In this document: positions 7,617 through 17,109 of the stretch, piece by piece
How the letters are laid out: each line of letters opens with the position of its first letter
How positions within the stretch are numbered: position 1 is the stretch's first letter
NCBI GenBank assembly: GCA_045629305.1
Contig: JAZQQZ010000019.1
Span: 1 to 64,000 of the forward strand
DNA: 64,000 bases
Source: UBA1227 sp045629305
GTDB lineage: Bacteria; Bacillota; Clostridia; Oscillospirales; Acutalibacteraceae
Direction of reading: 5' to 3'
Position numbers and translations under genes: made by a program
Notes under the pieces: model-generated
What the model was told of the DNA's origin: nothing
Seen by the model: only the letters and a program-made list of their open reading frames with translations
Databases searched by the model: none

Positions 7617-8735
7617 ATGAACATTACAATTGTTGGTGCTGGCAATATGGGTCTTGCAATGACCGCATATTTTGCAATTAAAGGCGAACACAAAGTAACA
7701 CTATATACGAATAAACCTATGCCAACTTCGATCACAATGAATGATGTCGAAGGTGGCATAAGAAAGAGTACCAGCAATTTCACTGCGACTGGTTCACGTG
7801 AGGAAGCATTCGGCAGTGCAGATATTGTATTCTGCACTTATCCTGCCTTCCTCCGTATGGACTTTATAAAAGAAGTCGAAAACTATATCAAGCCAGGCGC
7901 TCGCCTTGGCTTCGTTCCGGGATACGGCGGAGCAGAATATGCGTGCAGGAACCTAATTGAAAAGGGCGTTATAGTTTTCGGCCTTCAGCGTGTTCCTTAT
8001 GTTGCACGACATGAAAAGACTGAGACGGAAATAGTTGCAGGAATACTTTCTAAGAAATCATCTCTATTCCTTGCAACAATTCCTTACTCATATACAGATG
8101 AAACAGCAGCACTGGTAGAGAGTCTCATTGATATTCCGTGCCAATCACTTAAAGAGTACCTTTCAATCACTTTGGCACCATCTAATCCTTTGCTCCATAT
8201 AACTGGAATGTATACAGCATTTAAGGATTACAAGGATGGGGACACCTATCCATCAGAGATTCCTTTCTATGAGCAGTGGACTGATGAGACTTCAGAAATT
8301 TTATTTAGATATGACACTGAGGTCCAGAATATCTGCGGTGCTTTAAGCCCACTGGATTTGAAAGACGTAGTTCCACTTCCAATTTATTACGAGTCACCGA
8401 CTCCTTCGGATATGACTCGTAAGCTTCAAAGCATTGAATCATTCAAAGCTGTTCGCGTGCCGCTGAAGAAGAGCGGCGACGCATATGTTCCAGATCTTGG
8501 ATCAAGAATGTTCGTTGAAGATTTCCCATTTGGTGTATGTATCTTGAAAGCATTTGCATTGATACTTGGAATAGATACACCGGTAATCGATATGATGCTT
8601 GAGTTCTATAAAGACATTTCGGGTATCGAGTACTTTAAGCCAAATGGTGAATTTGGAAAAGATATATTATCAACCGGAATCCCACAGAATTTCGGCTTAA
8701 AAACTAAGGAAGATATCATAAATTACTACAAGTAA
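7617..8735 (+). CDS. Opine/octopine dehydrogenase family protein, 372 aa
   Basis: An N-terminal Rossmann domain with the dinucleotide motif GAGNMG (ITIVGAGNMGLAM, residues 3-15) is followed by a C-terminal all-helical domain like NAD/NADP octopine/nopaline dehydrogenases (AP.NP..H..G pattern around 187-200). Such enzymes reductively join an amino acid and a 2-oxo acid, or reduce related substrates. A GGAGG six bases before the ATG at 7617 sets this start; an in-frame ATG at 7593 has none. Inside a LicD/cytidylyltransferase operon it probably makes or modifies the decorating group (inference). Confidence 0.8.
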   Translation: MNITIVGAGNMGLAMTAYFAIKGEHKVTLYTNKPMPTSITMNDVEGGIRKSTSNFTATGSREEAFGSADIVFCTYPAFLRMDFIKEVENYIKPGARLGFVPGYGGAEYACRNLIEKGVIVFGLQRVPYVARHEKTETEIVAGILSKKSSLFLATIPYSYTDETAALVESLIDIPCQSLKEYLSITLAPSNPLLHITGMYTAFKDYKDGDTYPSEIPFYEQWTDETSEILFRYDTEVQNICGALSPLDLKDVVPLPIYYESPTPSDMTRKLQSIESFKAVRVPLKKSGDAYVPDLGSRMFVEDFPFGVCILKAFALILGIDTPVIDMMLEFYKDISGIEYFKPNGEFGKDILSTGIPQNFGLKTKEDIINYYK

Positions 8736-8751
8736 TGATAGGGTGAGTCTA

Positions 8752-10098
8752 ATGACAAAAGTTATCACATATGGTACATATGACAAACTCCATATAGGTC
8801 ATATCAAACTCCTTGAAAGAGCCAAGGCACTTGGCGATTATCTGATAGTTGGCGTAACTGCTGATGACTTCGATAAGACAAGGGGAAAGATCAATGTATC
8901 TCAGCCTCTTGAAGAACGTATCGCAGCAGTAAGAGCAACAGGTCTTGCTGACGAGATAATCGTTGAGGAGTATGAGGGACAGAAAATTGACGACATCAGA
9001 AGATATGATGTCGACATCTTTACTGTCGGCTCTGACTGGGTCGGATATTTTGACTATCTCAATGAGTACTGCGAGGTTGTATATCTCGAGCGTACCAAGG
9101 GTGTCTCAAGTTCAGAACTTCGTGCCGAGGAAGCCTCAATTAAAATCGGCGTCGTAGGTTCTAAGACGACTCTCACGAAATTCGTTGACGAATGTAAATT
9201 CGTAAACGGAATTTCGGTTGAGTATGCTTGCCTCACAGAGGGCTCCCTCGGCGACAAGAAGATCGTTGAGAAAGAATACTCAATGGAGATATACAAGGAA
9301 ATGGTTGCAAATGTAGATGCAGTTTATATCGCATCTCCACCTGCAAAGCATTTCTCCCAGGTGCAATATGCACTCGAAAATGGCAAGCATGTACTTTGCG
9401 AGGCACCAATTGCAATATCTGTTGCCGACTTCGAGTCATTGCTCTCACTCGCAGAGGAAAAAGGTTGCATTTTGATGGACTCAGTAAAGACTGCCTATCT
9501 CAATGCTTACTCAAGACTTCTTCTCCTTGTAAAGAGTGGAAAGATCGGTGAGGTTGTATCGGTAGATACAATCTGCACAAGCATTAGCGATATTTCCAAT
9601 ATCGATGCAAGCGAGCTTGACAACCGTTGGAATAGCATATGCGCATGGGGCCCTACGGCCATGCTTCCGGTATTCCAACTTCTTGGCACCAAATATACCA
9701 ATAAGCGAATCACTTCTAAATTTGCCGATGATAGTAAGACATATGACTTGTTCACTAAGGTCGCATTCGAATATGAGAATGCAATCGCATCTATCAAAGT
9801 CGGCAAGGGTGTAAAGTCAGAGGGCGAACTTATTGTCTCCGGAACGAAGGGTTATGTATATGTTCCAGCGCCATGGTGGAAGACAGATTATTTCGAAATT
9901 AGATTCGAGGACATGACTCAAAATAGAAGATATTTTTATCAGCTCGATGGTGAAGGTATTAGATATGAGATTGTCGCTTTCGTAAAAGCAATTATCAATT
10001 CTAGCAAGCCAGATTTTTACGTTGATAGGGAAGTGTCCAAAGCTTTTGCTTCAATTGCTGAGGACTTCTATTCTGGCAAGGACTTAATCGAGTTATAA
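8752..10098 (+). CDS. Cytidylyltransferase (TagD-like) fused to Gfo/Idh/MocA-like domain, 448 aa
   Basis: Residues 1-130 are a glycerol-3-phosphate-cytidylyltransferase-type domain: TYGTYDKLHIGH with the HxGH motif at 14-17, and KGVSSSELR near 120 in place of the family's RT.GISTT loop. Residues ~135-448 resemble a Gfo/Idh/MocA oxidoreductase. There the usual catalytic EKP is E217-A218-P219, so the key lysine is missing, and the glycine-rich Rossmann loop is weak (GVVGSKTT). The C-terminal half may thus be a binding or structural domain. AGGGTGA before the ATG at 8752 decides the start over the GTG at 8743. It should make the CDP-linked donor used by the LicD proteins. Confidence 0.85.
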   Translation: MTKVITYGTYDKLHIGHIKLLERAKALGDYLIVGVTADDFDKTRGKINVSQPLEERIAAVRATGLADEIIVEEYEGQKIDDIRRYDVDIFTVGSDWVGYFDYLNEYCEVVYLERTKGVSSSELRAEEASIKIGVVGSKTTLTKFVDECKFVNGISVEYACLTEGSLGDKKIVEKEYSMEIYKEMVANVDAVYIASPPAKHFSQVQYALENGKHVLCEAPIAISVADFESLLSLAEEKGCILMDSVKTAYLNAYSRLLLLVKSGKIGEVVSVDTICTSISDISNIDASELDNRWNSICAWGPTAMLPVFQLLGTKYTNKRITSKFADDSKTYDLFTKVAFEYENAIASIKVGKGVKSEGELIVSGTKGYVYVPAPWWKTDYFEIRFEDMTQNRRYFYQLDGEGIRYEIVAFVKAIINSSKPDFYVDREVSKAFASIAEDFYSGKDLIEL

Positions 10099-10121
10099 AT
10101 CATTCTAGGGGAATTTTCGTT

Positions 10122-11507
10122 ATGGATATGGGAAATACGAAAAAGCGAAACAATGATGAGTTTAATAAACTATCAAAGTTCGCAGTATCACTGTCTATAC
10201 TAGTTGGTCTTACCGCTGTCTTCGCTTTTTCATGGATTTGGATCAATAGGAATCTTGTGGATGTAATGCCTTTCGATAAGAGGGGACATTACCTGATTAT
10301 CACTTTGTACTTTATCTTGCAATATATCTTCTCGAGGGTATATGGAGCCTTCCAAGTAGGCTTTTACAAGGTATGGTACGTAATCTATTCACAGACACTG
10401 ACGACTGTAATTGTAGATGTACTTATGTACCTCATCACCTGTCTTGTTGCTCGTGCGATGTTGCCGGTTGGCCCGTACTTTGCAATGCTTCTTATGCAGT
10501 TCGCAATTGTTCTTGTCTGGGCAATCATTTGCACAGAACTCAACAACAAGCTCTTTCCTCCGAGGAAGATGGTGCTTGTATATTCGGACAGATCCGTTAC
10601 AAATATCGTTGAGAAAATGGCTTTCCGTGATGACCAGTTCATAATTTCAATTGCTGCGAAGATAGATGAACTCGGAGTAATTGGAGTAGAAGAAATAATC
10701 AATCAGTACGATGGTGCAATCATCTGCGAAGTTGATGCGACAGATAGAAATGATATTTTGAAATATTGCTTTGACAATAACAAACGAGTTTATGTCATCC
10801 CTAAGATTTCAGATATCATCATTCGAAGCGGTGAGACGGTTCACCTCTTCGACACACCGCTTCTTCTTTGCCGCAATAGCGGCCTTACGTTTGAAGAACG
10901 TTTCTTCAAACGTCTTATCGATATATTATTCTCCGTCCTTGGTCTTATAGTAATGGCCATCCCGATGCTTATTACAGCTATCTGTATCAAAGCTTATGAC
11001 GGTGGCTCGGTATTCTTCAAGCAGGATCGAGTTACGAAGGATGGCAAGATATTTAAGGTTATTAAATTCCGCTCGATGCGTGAGAATGCCGATGCCGACA
11101 ATGGAGGCAAAGCTCACTCGGTTGTCAAAGATGACGACCGAATCACGCCGGTTGGAAAAGTTATCCGTGCCATTCGCATGGACGAATGGCCTCAACTTTT
11201 CAACATCCTAAAGGGCGACATGTCCATTGTCGGCCCACGCTGTGAATGCGTTGAGAATGTTGAAAAATATACGGAAGAGATACCTGAATTTGCTTACAGA
11301 ACTAAAGTTAAAGCAGGCCTTACAGGATATGCACAGGTGTATGGAAAATACAACACGACTGCATATGACAAACTTAAACTTGATCTTTTCTATATTGAGA
11401 ACTACTCGATTCGAACAGACATAAGTCTTATGTTTATGACAATCAAGGTGCTCTTTATGAAGGAGAGCACAGAGGAGTTCGAATCCAACTCAGAAAAAGA
11501 TAAGTAG
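10122..11507 (+). CDS. Polyprenyl-phosphate sugar phosphotransferase (priming glycosyltransferase), 461 aa
   Basis: Starts surface glycan synthesis by moving a sugar-1-phosphate onto undecaprenyl phosphate at the membrane. Four to five N-terminal transmembrane helices (about 25-145) precede a CoA-binding-like middle region. The C-terminal bacterial sugar transferase domain (about 265-461) has KRLIDILFS, KFRSMR, DEWPQLFNILKGDMSIVGPR and KAGLTGYAQV. This is the full-length WbaP/CpsE architecture. TAGGGGAA at 10107-10114 supports the start. It precedes the ABC exporter genes in the same operon. Confidence 0.93.
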   Translation: MDMGNTKKRNNDEFNKLSKFAVSLSILVGLTAVFAFSWIWINRNLVDVMPFDKRGHYLIITLYFILQYIFSRVYGAFQVGFYKVWYVIYSQTLTTVIVDVLMYLITCLVARAMLPVGPYFAMLLMQFAIVLVWAIICTELNNKLFPPRKMVLVYSDRSVTNIVEKMAFRDDQFIISIAAKIDELGVIGVEEIINQYDGAIICEVDATDRNDILKYCFDNNKRVYVIPKISDIIIRSGETVHLFDTPLLLCRNSGLTFEERFFKRLIDILFSVLGLIVMAIPMLITAICIKAYDGGSVFFKQDRVTKDGKIFKVIKFRSMRENADADNGGKAHSVVKDDDRITPVGKVIRAIRMDEWPQLFNILKGDMSIVGPRCECVENVEKYTEEIPEFAYRTKVKAGLTGYAQVYGKYNTTAYDKLKLDLFYIENYSIRTDISLMFMTIKVLFMKESTEEFESNSEKDK

Positions 11508-11518
11508 GAAGGGAATTT

Positions 11519-12316
11519 ATGATTAAGAAGTTAAAGAAAAACAAGTTCCTCTTTGAAGAACTCGTAAAGCGAGACTTCAATCAGAAATATAAGAGAACTA
11601 TACTTGGCGTTCTATGGAGCCTTCTGTCTCCATTGCTCCAGTTGCTTGTAATGAGCTTCGTATTTACTGAATTCTTCGGTAAAGCAATGCCACATTATAC
11701 GATGTATCTTTTCTGCGGTAACCTTCTCTGGGCTTACTTTAAAGATTCTACAAATGGCGGTATGAACGCATTGACATCTAATGCTGGAATATTTACGAAA
11801 GTAAATGTTCCAAAATATCTGTTCTTGTTCTCTAAGAACGTGTCGTCACTTATCAACTTTGGTTTGACGCTCATTATCTTCGCAATATTCATTGTTGCTG
11901 AGCAGATTAAAACAGGTACAATGCCAATTGGACCTTGGTACTTCGCACTTATCTATCCAATAATCTGCCTCATATTCTTCAATCTTGGATGTGGACTTGT
12001 ACTCTCAGCATTCTTTGTATTCTTCAAGGATACGAAGTATCTCTACGATATCTTCACATTGCTCCTTATGTACTTGTCTGCAATCTTCTACGATGTAAGT
12101 ACAATGCAGCGTACACTCTTCGGAATCTCAGTTCAGAAGTGGTTCTATTGCAACCCGATGTATTGTTATATCACATATTTCAGAACGATAGTTCTACACG
12201 GCCAGATCCCGCCACTTTGGCTCCATGGTCTGTGCCTTGGATATGCTGCATTTATGTTCCTTCTCGGAATATTCACTTATAAGCATTACAATCAGAAATT
12301 CCTTTATTACGTATAG
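11519..12316 (+). CDS. Polysaccharide ABC transporter permease (Wzm/TagG family), 265 aa
   Basis: An ABC-2 type membrane subunit with about six transmembrane helices. The N-terminal FEELVKRDFNQKYKRTILG and LWSLLSPLLQL patterns are diagnostic of polysaccharide and teichoic acid exporters. It should export the lipid-linked glycan together with the adjacent ATPase, 11 bases downstream. Size is normal for the family. GGAAGGGAATTT precedes the ATG. Confidence 0.93.
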   Translation: MIKKLKKNKFLFEELVKRDFNQKYKRTILGVLWSLLSPLLQLLVMSFVFTEFFGKAMPHYTMYLFCGNLLWAYFKDSTNGGMNALTSNAGIFTKVNVPKYLFLFSKNVSSLINFGLTLIIFAIFIVAEQIKTGTMPIGPWYFALIYPIICLIFFNLGCGLVLSAFFVFFKDTKYLYDIFTLLLMYLSAIFYDVSTMQRTLFGISVQKWFYCNPMYCYITYFRTIVLHGQIPPLWLHGLCLGYAAFMFLLGIFTYKHYNQKFLYYV

Positions 12317-12327
12317 GAGGTACGCAT

Positions 12328-13278
12328 ATGGCTGTTGTTGAAGCAAAAGGCGTATCTATACGCTATATGGTCGGAGACTTTAAGGACATAGGCCTCAAGG
12401 ACTATGTGGTCCGTAAACTCTCCGGTAACTATCACGTTACAGAATTCTGGGCAGATAAAGATATCACCTTCTCTCTTGAGAAAGGTGACATGCTTGGAAT
12501 TATTGGCACCAATGGTGCCGGCAAGTCAACTCTTCTTAAAGCCGTATCTGGCATCATGGTGCCTACAGAGGGAACTATGAAGACCAAGGGCACAATCGCT
12601 GCACTCCTTGAGCTCACCGCCGGATTCGATAAAGAGATGACTATCAAAGAGAATACATATCTCCGCGGAGCTATGCTTGGTTATACCAAGGAATTCATGG
12701 ATGCGAAGTACAAGGAGATCATCGAGTTCGCAGAACTTGAGGAATTCGAAGACCGTACTTTCAAGCAGCTCTCAAGTGGTATGAAATCACGTCTTGCATT
12801 TTCCATCGCTTGTCTTGTAAATCCTGACATCATCATCCTTGATGAGGTACTCTCAGTTGGTGATGGTGCGTTCCGTAAAAAGAGTGGAACGAAGATGAGA
12901 GAGATACTCGACAGCGGTGTTACAGGAATCCTTGTATCACACTCCGTACAGCAGGTACGCGAGATGTGTAACAAGATCCTCTGGATAGATCACGGAAAGC
13001 AGATCGCTTTCTCGGATGATGTTCAGTTCTACTGCGACGCTTACGAGGAGTTCCTCGTTACAAAGCAGTTGCCTCATAACGAGGACGAAGTTCGTGAGCT
13101 TGCAGAAGGTCACAACTGGAGAATGAAACTTGAGCGCGAGAAGAAGCAGCGCACGGAGGCGCAGAGACTTCAAGCTGTGCTTGAAGAGGGCACATCCGAT
13201 GCGGCTATCGAAGCAGCGCTCAATATCATAAAGAAAAATAAACCAGAACTTTTAGTTGAGGTAGAAGATGGAGAATAA
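12328..13278 (+). CDS. Polysaccharide ABC transporter ATPase (Wzt/TagH family), 316 aa
   Basis: ATPase partner of the upstream permease. Walker A GTNGAGKSTLLK, signature LSSGMKSRLAF, Walker B DIIILDEVLSVGD and the switch HS (LVSHSVQQ) are all present. The C-terminal extension after ~245 is short and charged, and lacks the ~150-residue carbohydrate-binding domain of long Wzt proteins. No dedicated terminal-modification recognition domain is therefore visible. The 3' end overlaps the next gene by 11 bases. Confidence 0.94.
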   Translation: MAVVEAKGVSIRYMVGDFKDIGLKDYVVRKLSGNYHVTEFWADKDITFSLEKGDMLGIIGTNGAGKSTLLKAVSGIMVPTEGTMKTKGTIAALLELTAGFDKEMTIKENTYLRGAMLGYTKEFMDAKYKEIIEFAELEEFEDRTFKQLSSGMKSRLAFSIACLVNPDIIILDEVLSVGDGAFRKKSGTKMREILDSGVTGILVSHSVQQVREMCNKILWIDHGKQIAFSDDVQFYCDAYEEFLVTKQLPHNEDEVRELAEGHNWRMKLEREKKQRTEAQRLQAVLEEGTSDAAIEAALNIIKKNKPELLVEVEDGE

Positions 13279-14155
13279 AGTACTTGCAGTTGTAGTTACT
13301 TACAACAGAAAAGCGCTGCTTCTTGAGTGCATAGATGCACTCCTCTCGCAGACTTTTCCGGGACTTGAAATTCTTATAGTTGATAATGCATCGACCGATG
13401 GTACTGAAGATGCGGTTGCACCTTATATGGATAAGATCATCTATAGAAACACAGGTGCCAACCTCGGTGGAGCGGGCGGATTCCAATACGGCCTTCGCTT
13501 CGCCGCAGAGAACGGTTATGACTACGCGTGGATAATGGATGACGACTGCATCCCTTATCCTTCATCGCTCGAGACACTGTTCTCTGCCACAGCTTCGCTC
13601 GGCAGGTATGGATATGTCGCAAGCAAGGTTATGTGGACCGATGGCTCACTTTGCAATATGAATATTCCAAGAGACAGGGAACTTAAATCAATCGATTTCT
13701 CTGCCTACAGCACGGACCTTATTCCGTCAGGTGCTGCGACATTCGTATCAGTTCTTTTCCCAGTATCTGTAATTCGCGAGGTTGGACTTCCAATCAAGGA
13801 GTTCTTCATCTGGGCAGATGACCTTGAGTACACAAGAAGAATATCCCGCTCATATCCTTGCTATATCGTTCCAGAAAGTGTAGTTCTCCATAAATGCACC
13901 ACTAACAACGGAGCTAATATCTCGACAGACGAGGATGCAAGAATAAGCAGATATAAATATGCATACCGCAATGAGGTATATCTCTATAGACGAGAGGGCA
14001 TCTCCGGTATCGCACACATTTTGCTTAGAACCCCACTTCATATTTACAAGGTTCTAAGATATTCACCTTCCAAGAAACTTGAGAGAATCAAAGTGATTAT
14101 TGGAAGCACAATAGAAGGCATATCATTCAATCCACCGATTGAATATGCGTCATAA
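13268..14155 (+). CDS. Glycosyltransferase family 2, galactofuranosyltransferase-like, 295 aa
   Basis: A GT-A fold enzyme with VVVTYNRK, DNASTDGT, the distinctive NLGGAGGFQYG loop and the metal-binding MDDDC. The NLGGAGGF/WIMDDD combination is typical of the group containing GlfT1-type galactofuranosyltransferases. The UDP-galactopyranose mutase gene two genes downstream supports Galf as the transferred sugar (inference). No membrane anchor is evident. The start lies inside the end of the ATPase gene behind TGAGGTAG. Confidence 0.88.
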   Translation: MENKVLAVVVTYNRKALLLECIDALLSQTFPGLEILIVDNASTDGTEDAVAPYMDKIIYRNTGANLGGAGGFQYGLRFAAENGYDYAWIMDDDCIPYPSSLETLFSATASLGRYGYVASKVMWTDGSLCNMNIPRDRELKSIDFSAYSTDLIPSGAATFVSVLFPVSVIREVGLPIKEFFIWADDLEYTRRISRSYPCYIVPESVVLHKCTTNNGANISTDEDARISRYKYAYRNEVYLYRREGISGIAHILLRTPLHIYKVLRYSPSKKLERIKVIIGSTIEGISFNPPIEYAS

Positions 14156-14166
14156 TTGGAGGATAT

Positions 14167-15225
14167 ATGGATAATCCTAAAGTATCAGTAATCATGCCAG
14201 TATATGGCGTTGAGGACTATGTAGGAAAAGCTATTGAAAGCATACAGGCACAGACCTATCAGAACTGGGAGTTCTTCTGCGTCGATGACGGCACGAAGGA
14301 CAGAAGCGGAATCATCTGTGATGAGTACGCTTTGAAGGATGATAGGATTATCGTCATTCATAAGGAGAATGGTGGTGCGCCATCAGCTCGTAATGTGGCC
14401 ATCGACAAGGCCACAGGCGACTACTTCTATTTCATGGATTCAGATGATTGGACCGAGCCTACTATGCTCGAGGACATGGTGAAGTTGGCACTTGAGCATG
14501 ACCTTCAGTATGTCATCTCCGGTTACTATATCGACACATATTACTCTGATACAGAGAAGTTCACTCAGGAGCAGTTCGTTCCTGACAAGATCTATGCCTC
14601 ACAGGCGGAGTTCCGCGCTGACGCTCATAGACTCTTCGACCAGAACCTTCTCTATACACCTTGGAACAAACTTTACAAGGCTGACTATATCAGAGAGAAC
14701 AAGCTTTATTTCCCACAGACTTTCTGGGATGACTTCCCATTCAACTTAAGCGTCATGCGCGACATCGAGCGCGTTGGCGTAACTTCGAAGAAGTACTACC
14801 ACTTCATACGCAAACGCGCAGAGTCAGAGACAGCTAAGTACAGGGCTGACATGTATGACAAGCGCGAGGAAGAGGCCGACTGGATGGAGGACCTCTATAG
14901 ACACTGGGGCGTTGACTCTGTCGAGTCACGCGAGTTCCTCGCACGCCGCTATGTCGAGCGTGTAATTGGCTGTATCGAGAATGTCACCAACAAGAATTGC
15001 ACTTTAGGAATTCTCGACCAGCTTCGTGAGATAAGAAAGATGATTAAGACACCGAGATTTAAGGGTGCACTTATGATTGACTCACCTCGCTCAACTTACA
15101 TGAAAATTATGCTTATCCCGATGAAGATGGGAAGCGTGCTTCTCACTTTCGCAGAGGGTAAGGTTATCTCATTCGTAAAATCAAGAAATACCAAAGTCTT
15201 CGCAAGACTTAAGGCACATAGGTGA
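14167..15225 (+). CDS. Glycosyltransferase family 2, 352 aa
   Basis: A classic GT2 domain at residues 1-~220: VSVIMPVYGVEDYVGKAIES, DDGTKDRSG (the usual DDGS/TDGT), ENGGAPSARN and the DSDDW metal site. The C-terminal ~130 residues form a helical tail seen in capsule and teichoic acid GT2 enzymes. TTGGAGGATAT precedes the ATG. The sugar and linkage cannot be deduced. It sits between the Galf-transferase-like gene and glf. Confidence 0.9.
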   Translation: MDNPKVSVIMPVYGVEDYVGKAIESIQAQTYQNWEFFCVDDGTKDRSGIICDEYALKDDRIIVIHKENGGAPSARNVAIDKATGDYFYFMDSDDWTEPTMLEDMVKLALEHDLQYVISGYYIDTYYSDTEKFTQEQFVPDKIYASQAEFRADAHRLFDQNLLYTPWNKLYKADYIRENKLYFPQTFWDDFPFNLSVMRDIERVGVTSKKYYHFIRKRAESETAKYRADMYDKREEEADWMEDLYRHWGVDSVESREFLARRYVERVIGCIENVTNKNCTLGILDQLREIRKMIKTPRFKGALMIDSPRSTYMKIMLIPMKMGSVLLTFAEGKVISFVKSRNTKVFARLKAHR

Positions 15226-15229
15226 TATT

Positions 15230-16336
15230 ATGTATGATTATTTGATTGTCGGCGCCGGCCTATACGGTGCAACCGTTGCGCGCAAACTTATGGATGCGGG
15301 CAAATCTGTGCTCGTAATTGATAAGAGAGCACATATTGCCGGCAACGTTTACACAGAGAAACAGGAGGGCGTAAACGTACATGTTTACGGCGCTCATATC
15401 TTCCATACCAATGACACTGACGTATGGAATTTCGTAAATCAATTTGCAACATTTAATAGATTTACCAATAGCCCAGTTGCCAACTACAAGGGCGAACTTT
15501 ATTCTCTTCCTTTCAATATGTACACATTCAACAAGATGTGGGGCGTTGTGACTCCAGAGGAGGCCGCAGCGAAGATTGAGGAGCAGAAGGCCGCTGCTGG
15601 CATCACAGAGCCACGCAATCTTGAGGAACAGGCAATCTCTCTTGTAGGTACAGACATCTACGAGAAACTTGTCCGGGGTTACACTGAGAAGCAGTGGGGA
15701 AGACCTTGCACAGAACTTCCATCATTTATCATCAAGCGCCTTCCGGTACGCTTCACATTCGACAACAACTATTTCAACGCCCTCTATCAGGGTATCCCTG
15801 TTGGCGGATATACGAAGATGGTTGAAAATATGCTTAAAGGTGCTGACATTGAATTGTCAGTTGATTACCTTGCGAACAAAGCAGCTTATGATGCGAAGGC
15901 AGACAAGGTTATCTACACAGGCCCAATCGATGCATATTTCGAATATAAATATGGTCCACTTGAGTACAGATCCGTTCGTTTCGAGAACGAAGTTCACGAC
16001 GGCAATTACCAGGGTAATGCCGCTGTAAACTACACGGACCGTGAGACTCCGTGGACAAGAATTATTGAGCATAAATGGTTCGAGTTCGGTAAGGACGAAG
16101 ATGGAAACGACCTTCCGAAGACCGTTATCTCTAAAGAATATTCATCTGAGTGGAAACTTGGCGACGAGCCATATTATCCGGTTAACGATGAGAAAAATGG
16201 CGCTCTTTACCAGCAGTACAAGGGACTCGCAGACGCAGAAGATAAGATTATCTTCGGCGGCCGTCTCGGCGAGTACAAGTACTACGATATGGATCAGGTA
16301 ATTGCAGCAGCACTCTTAAAGGTTAAGGAGTTATAA
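15230..16336 (+). CDS. glf: UDP-galactopyranose mutase
   Basis: Flavoenzyme converting UDP-galactopyranose to UDP-galactofuranose in the cytoplasm. The N-terminal FAD motif is DYLIVGAGLYGATVARKL. Also visible are GAHIFHTN, the SLPFNMYTFNKMWG stretch, EKQWGR and the GGRLGEYKYYDMDQVI C-terminus; length (368 aa) is typical. Its presence indicates galactofuranose in the polymer exported by the Wzm/Wzt pair. The stop overlaps the next start (TAATG). Confidence 0.96.
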   Translation: MYDYLIVGAGLYGATVARKLMDAGKSVLVIDKRAHIAGNVYTEKQEGVNVHVYGAHIFHTNDTDVWNFVNQFATFNRFTNSPVANYKGELYSLPFNMYTFNKMWGVVTPEEAAAKIEEQKAAAGITEPRNLEEQAISLVGTDIYEKLVRGYTEKQWGRPCTELPSFIIKRLPVRFTFDNNYFNALYQGIPVGGYTKMVENMLKGADIELSVDYLANKAAYDAKADKVIYTGPIDAYFEYKYGPLEYRSVRFENEVHDGNYQGNAAVNYTDRETPWTRIIEHKWFEFGKDEDGNDLPKTVISKEYSSEWKLGDEPYYPVNDEKNGALYQQYKGLADAEDKIIFGGRLGEYKYYDMDQVIAAALLKVKEL

Positions 16337-17091
16337 TGACCGATTTACATTGTCACATTCTTCCAAGGATGGACGATGGCTCGAGAAACGTTGCGACATC
16401 TATTGACCTTCTTGAAATGCTAAGAGATCAGGGTGTCCACAACGTAGCTTTTACATCACACTTCCTTCCAGAGGAAGTAGCCTTGGAAGATTTTCTTAGG
16501 TGGAGAGAAGAGGCCTATCAAGAGATTCTTGATGGTGTCCCAGAGGAACTCCTATCGGAATTCAATTTTAAACTTGGAGCAGAGGTTCTCTACTCTGAGA
16601 AATTGCTTTCGATGGACCTTCGACCTCTCTGTATAACAGATACGGATTATCTGCTTTTCGAACTCCCGTTCTTCGATAAACCGGAGGAACTTGATAAGGT
16701 GATTGCCCATATCGTGTCACAGGGAATTACTCCTGTCTTCGCACACGTGGAGAGATACGCCTACGCTATGGCGGATCTCACTATGGTTTACGATTGGGTA
16801 AAATCAGGCTTCCTCATGCAGACGAATTCAGTCACACTCGCACGTCGTGACGAGATGTCGAAGTTCGTCTTGAAACTTATCGAGTGGGATCTCGTTCAGA
16901 TAATCTCATCTGACACCCACAATATAAATAAACGTCCACCTCATATGGATGAGGCGTATGCCTATGTTAAAGATGAGCTCGGCTCATCTGTCGCAGAGAA
17001 AATTTCTCTTTGCGGCGACTCTGTTTTCGAGGGCAAGAAAGTTGTAACAACTCCTTATTGCCCGAAGAAACATTTTGGAAAATGGAAATAA
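16336..17091 (+). CDS. CpsB/YwqE-type PHP protein tyrosine phosphatase, 251 aa
   Basis: A manganese-dependent PHP-fold phosphatase that in other Firmicutes dephosphorylates the capsule tyrosine kinase. Metal ligands are visible in DLHCHILPRMDDGS, FTSHFLPEE, FAHVERY and SSDTHN. No CpsC/CpsD kinase pair is present in this operon, so its target lies elsewhere or is different. The start overlaps the stop of glf. Confidence 0.88.
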   Translation: MTDLHCHILPRMDDGSRNVATSIDLLEMLRDQGVHNVAFTSHFLPEEVALEDFLRWREEAYQEILDGVPEELLSEFNFKLGAEVLYSEKLLSMDLRPLCITDTDYLLFELPFFDKPEELDKVIAHIVSQGITPVFAHVERYAYAMADLTMVYDWVKSGFLMQTNSVTLARRDEMSKFVLKLIEWDLVQIISSDTHNINKRPPHMDEAYAYVKDELGSSVAEKISLCGDSVFEGKKVVTTPYCPKKHFGKWK

Positions 17092-17109
17092 TTTACTGGA
17101 GTGATATAA

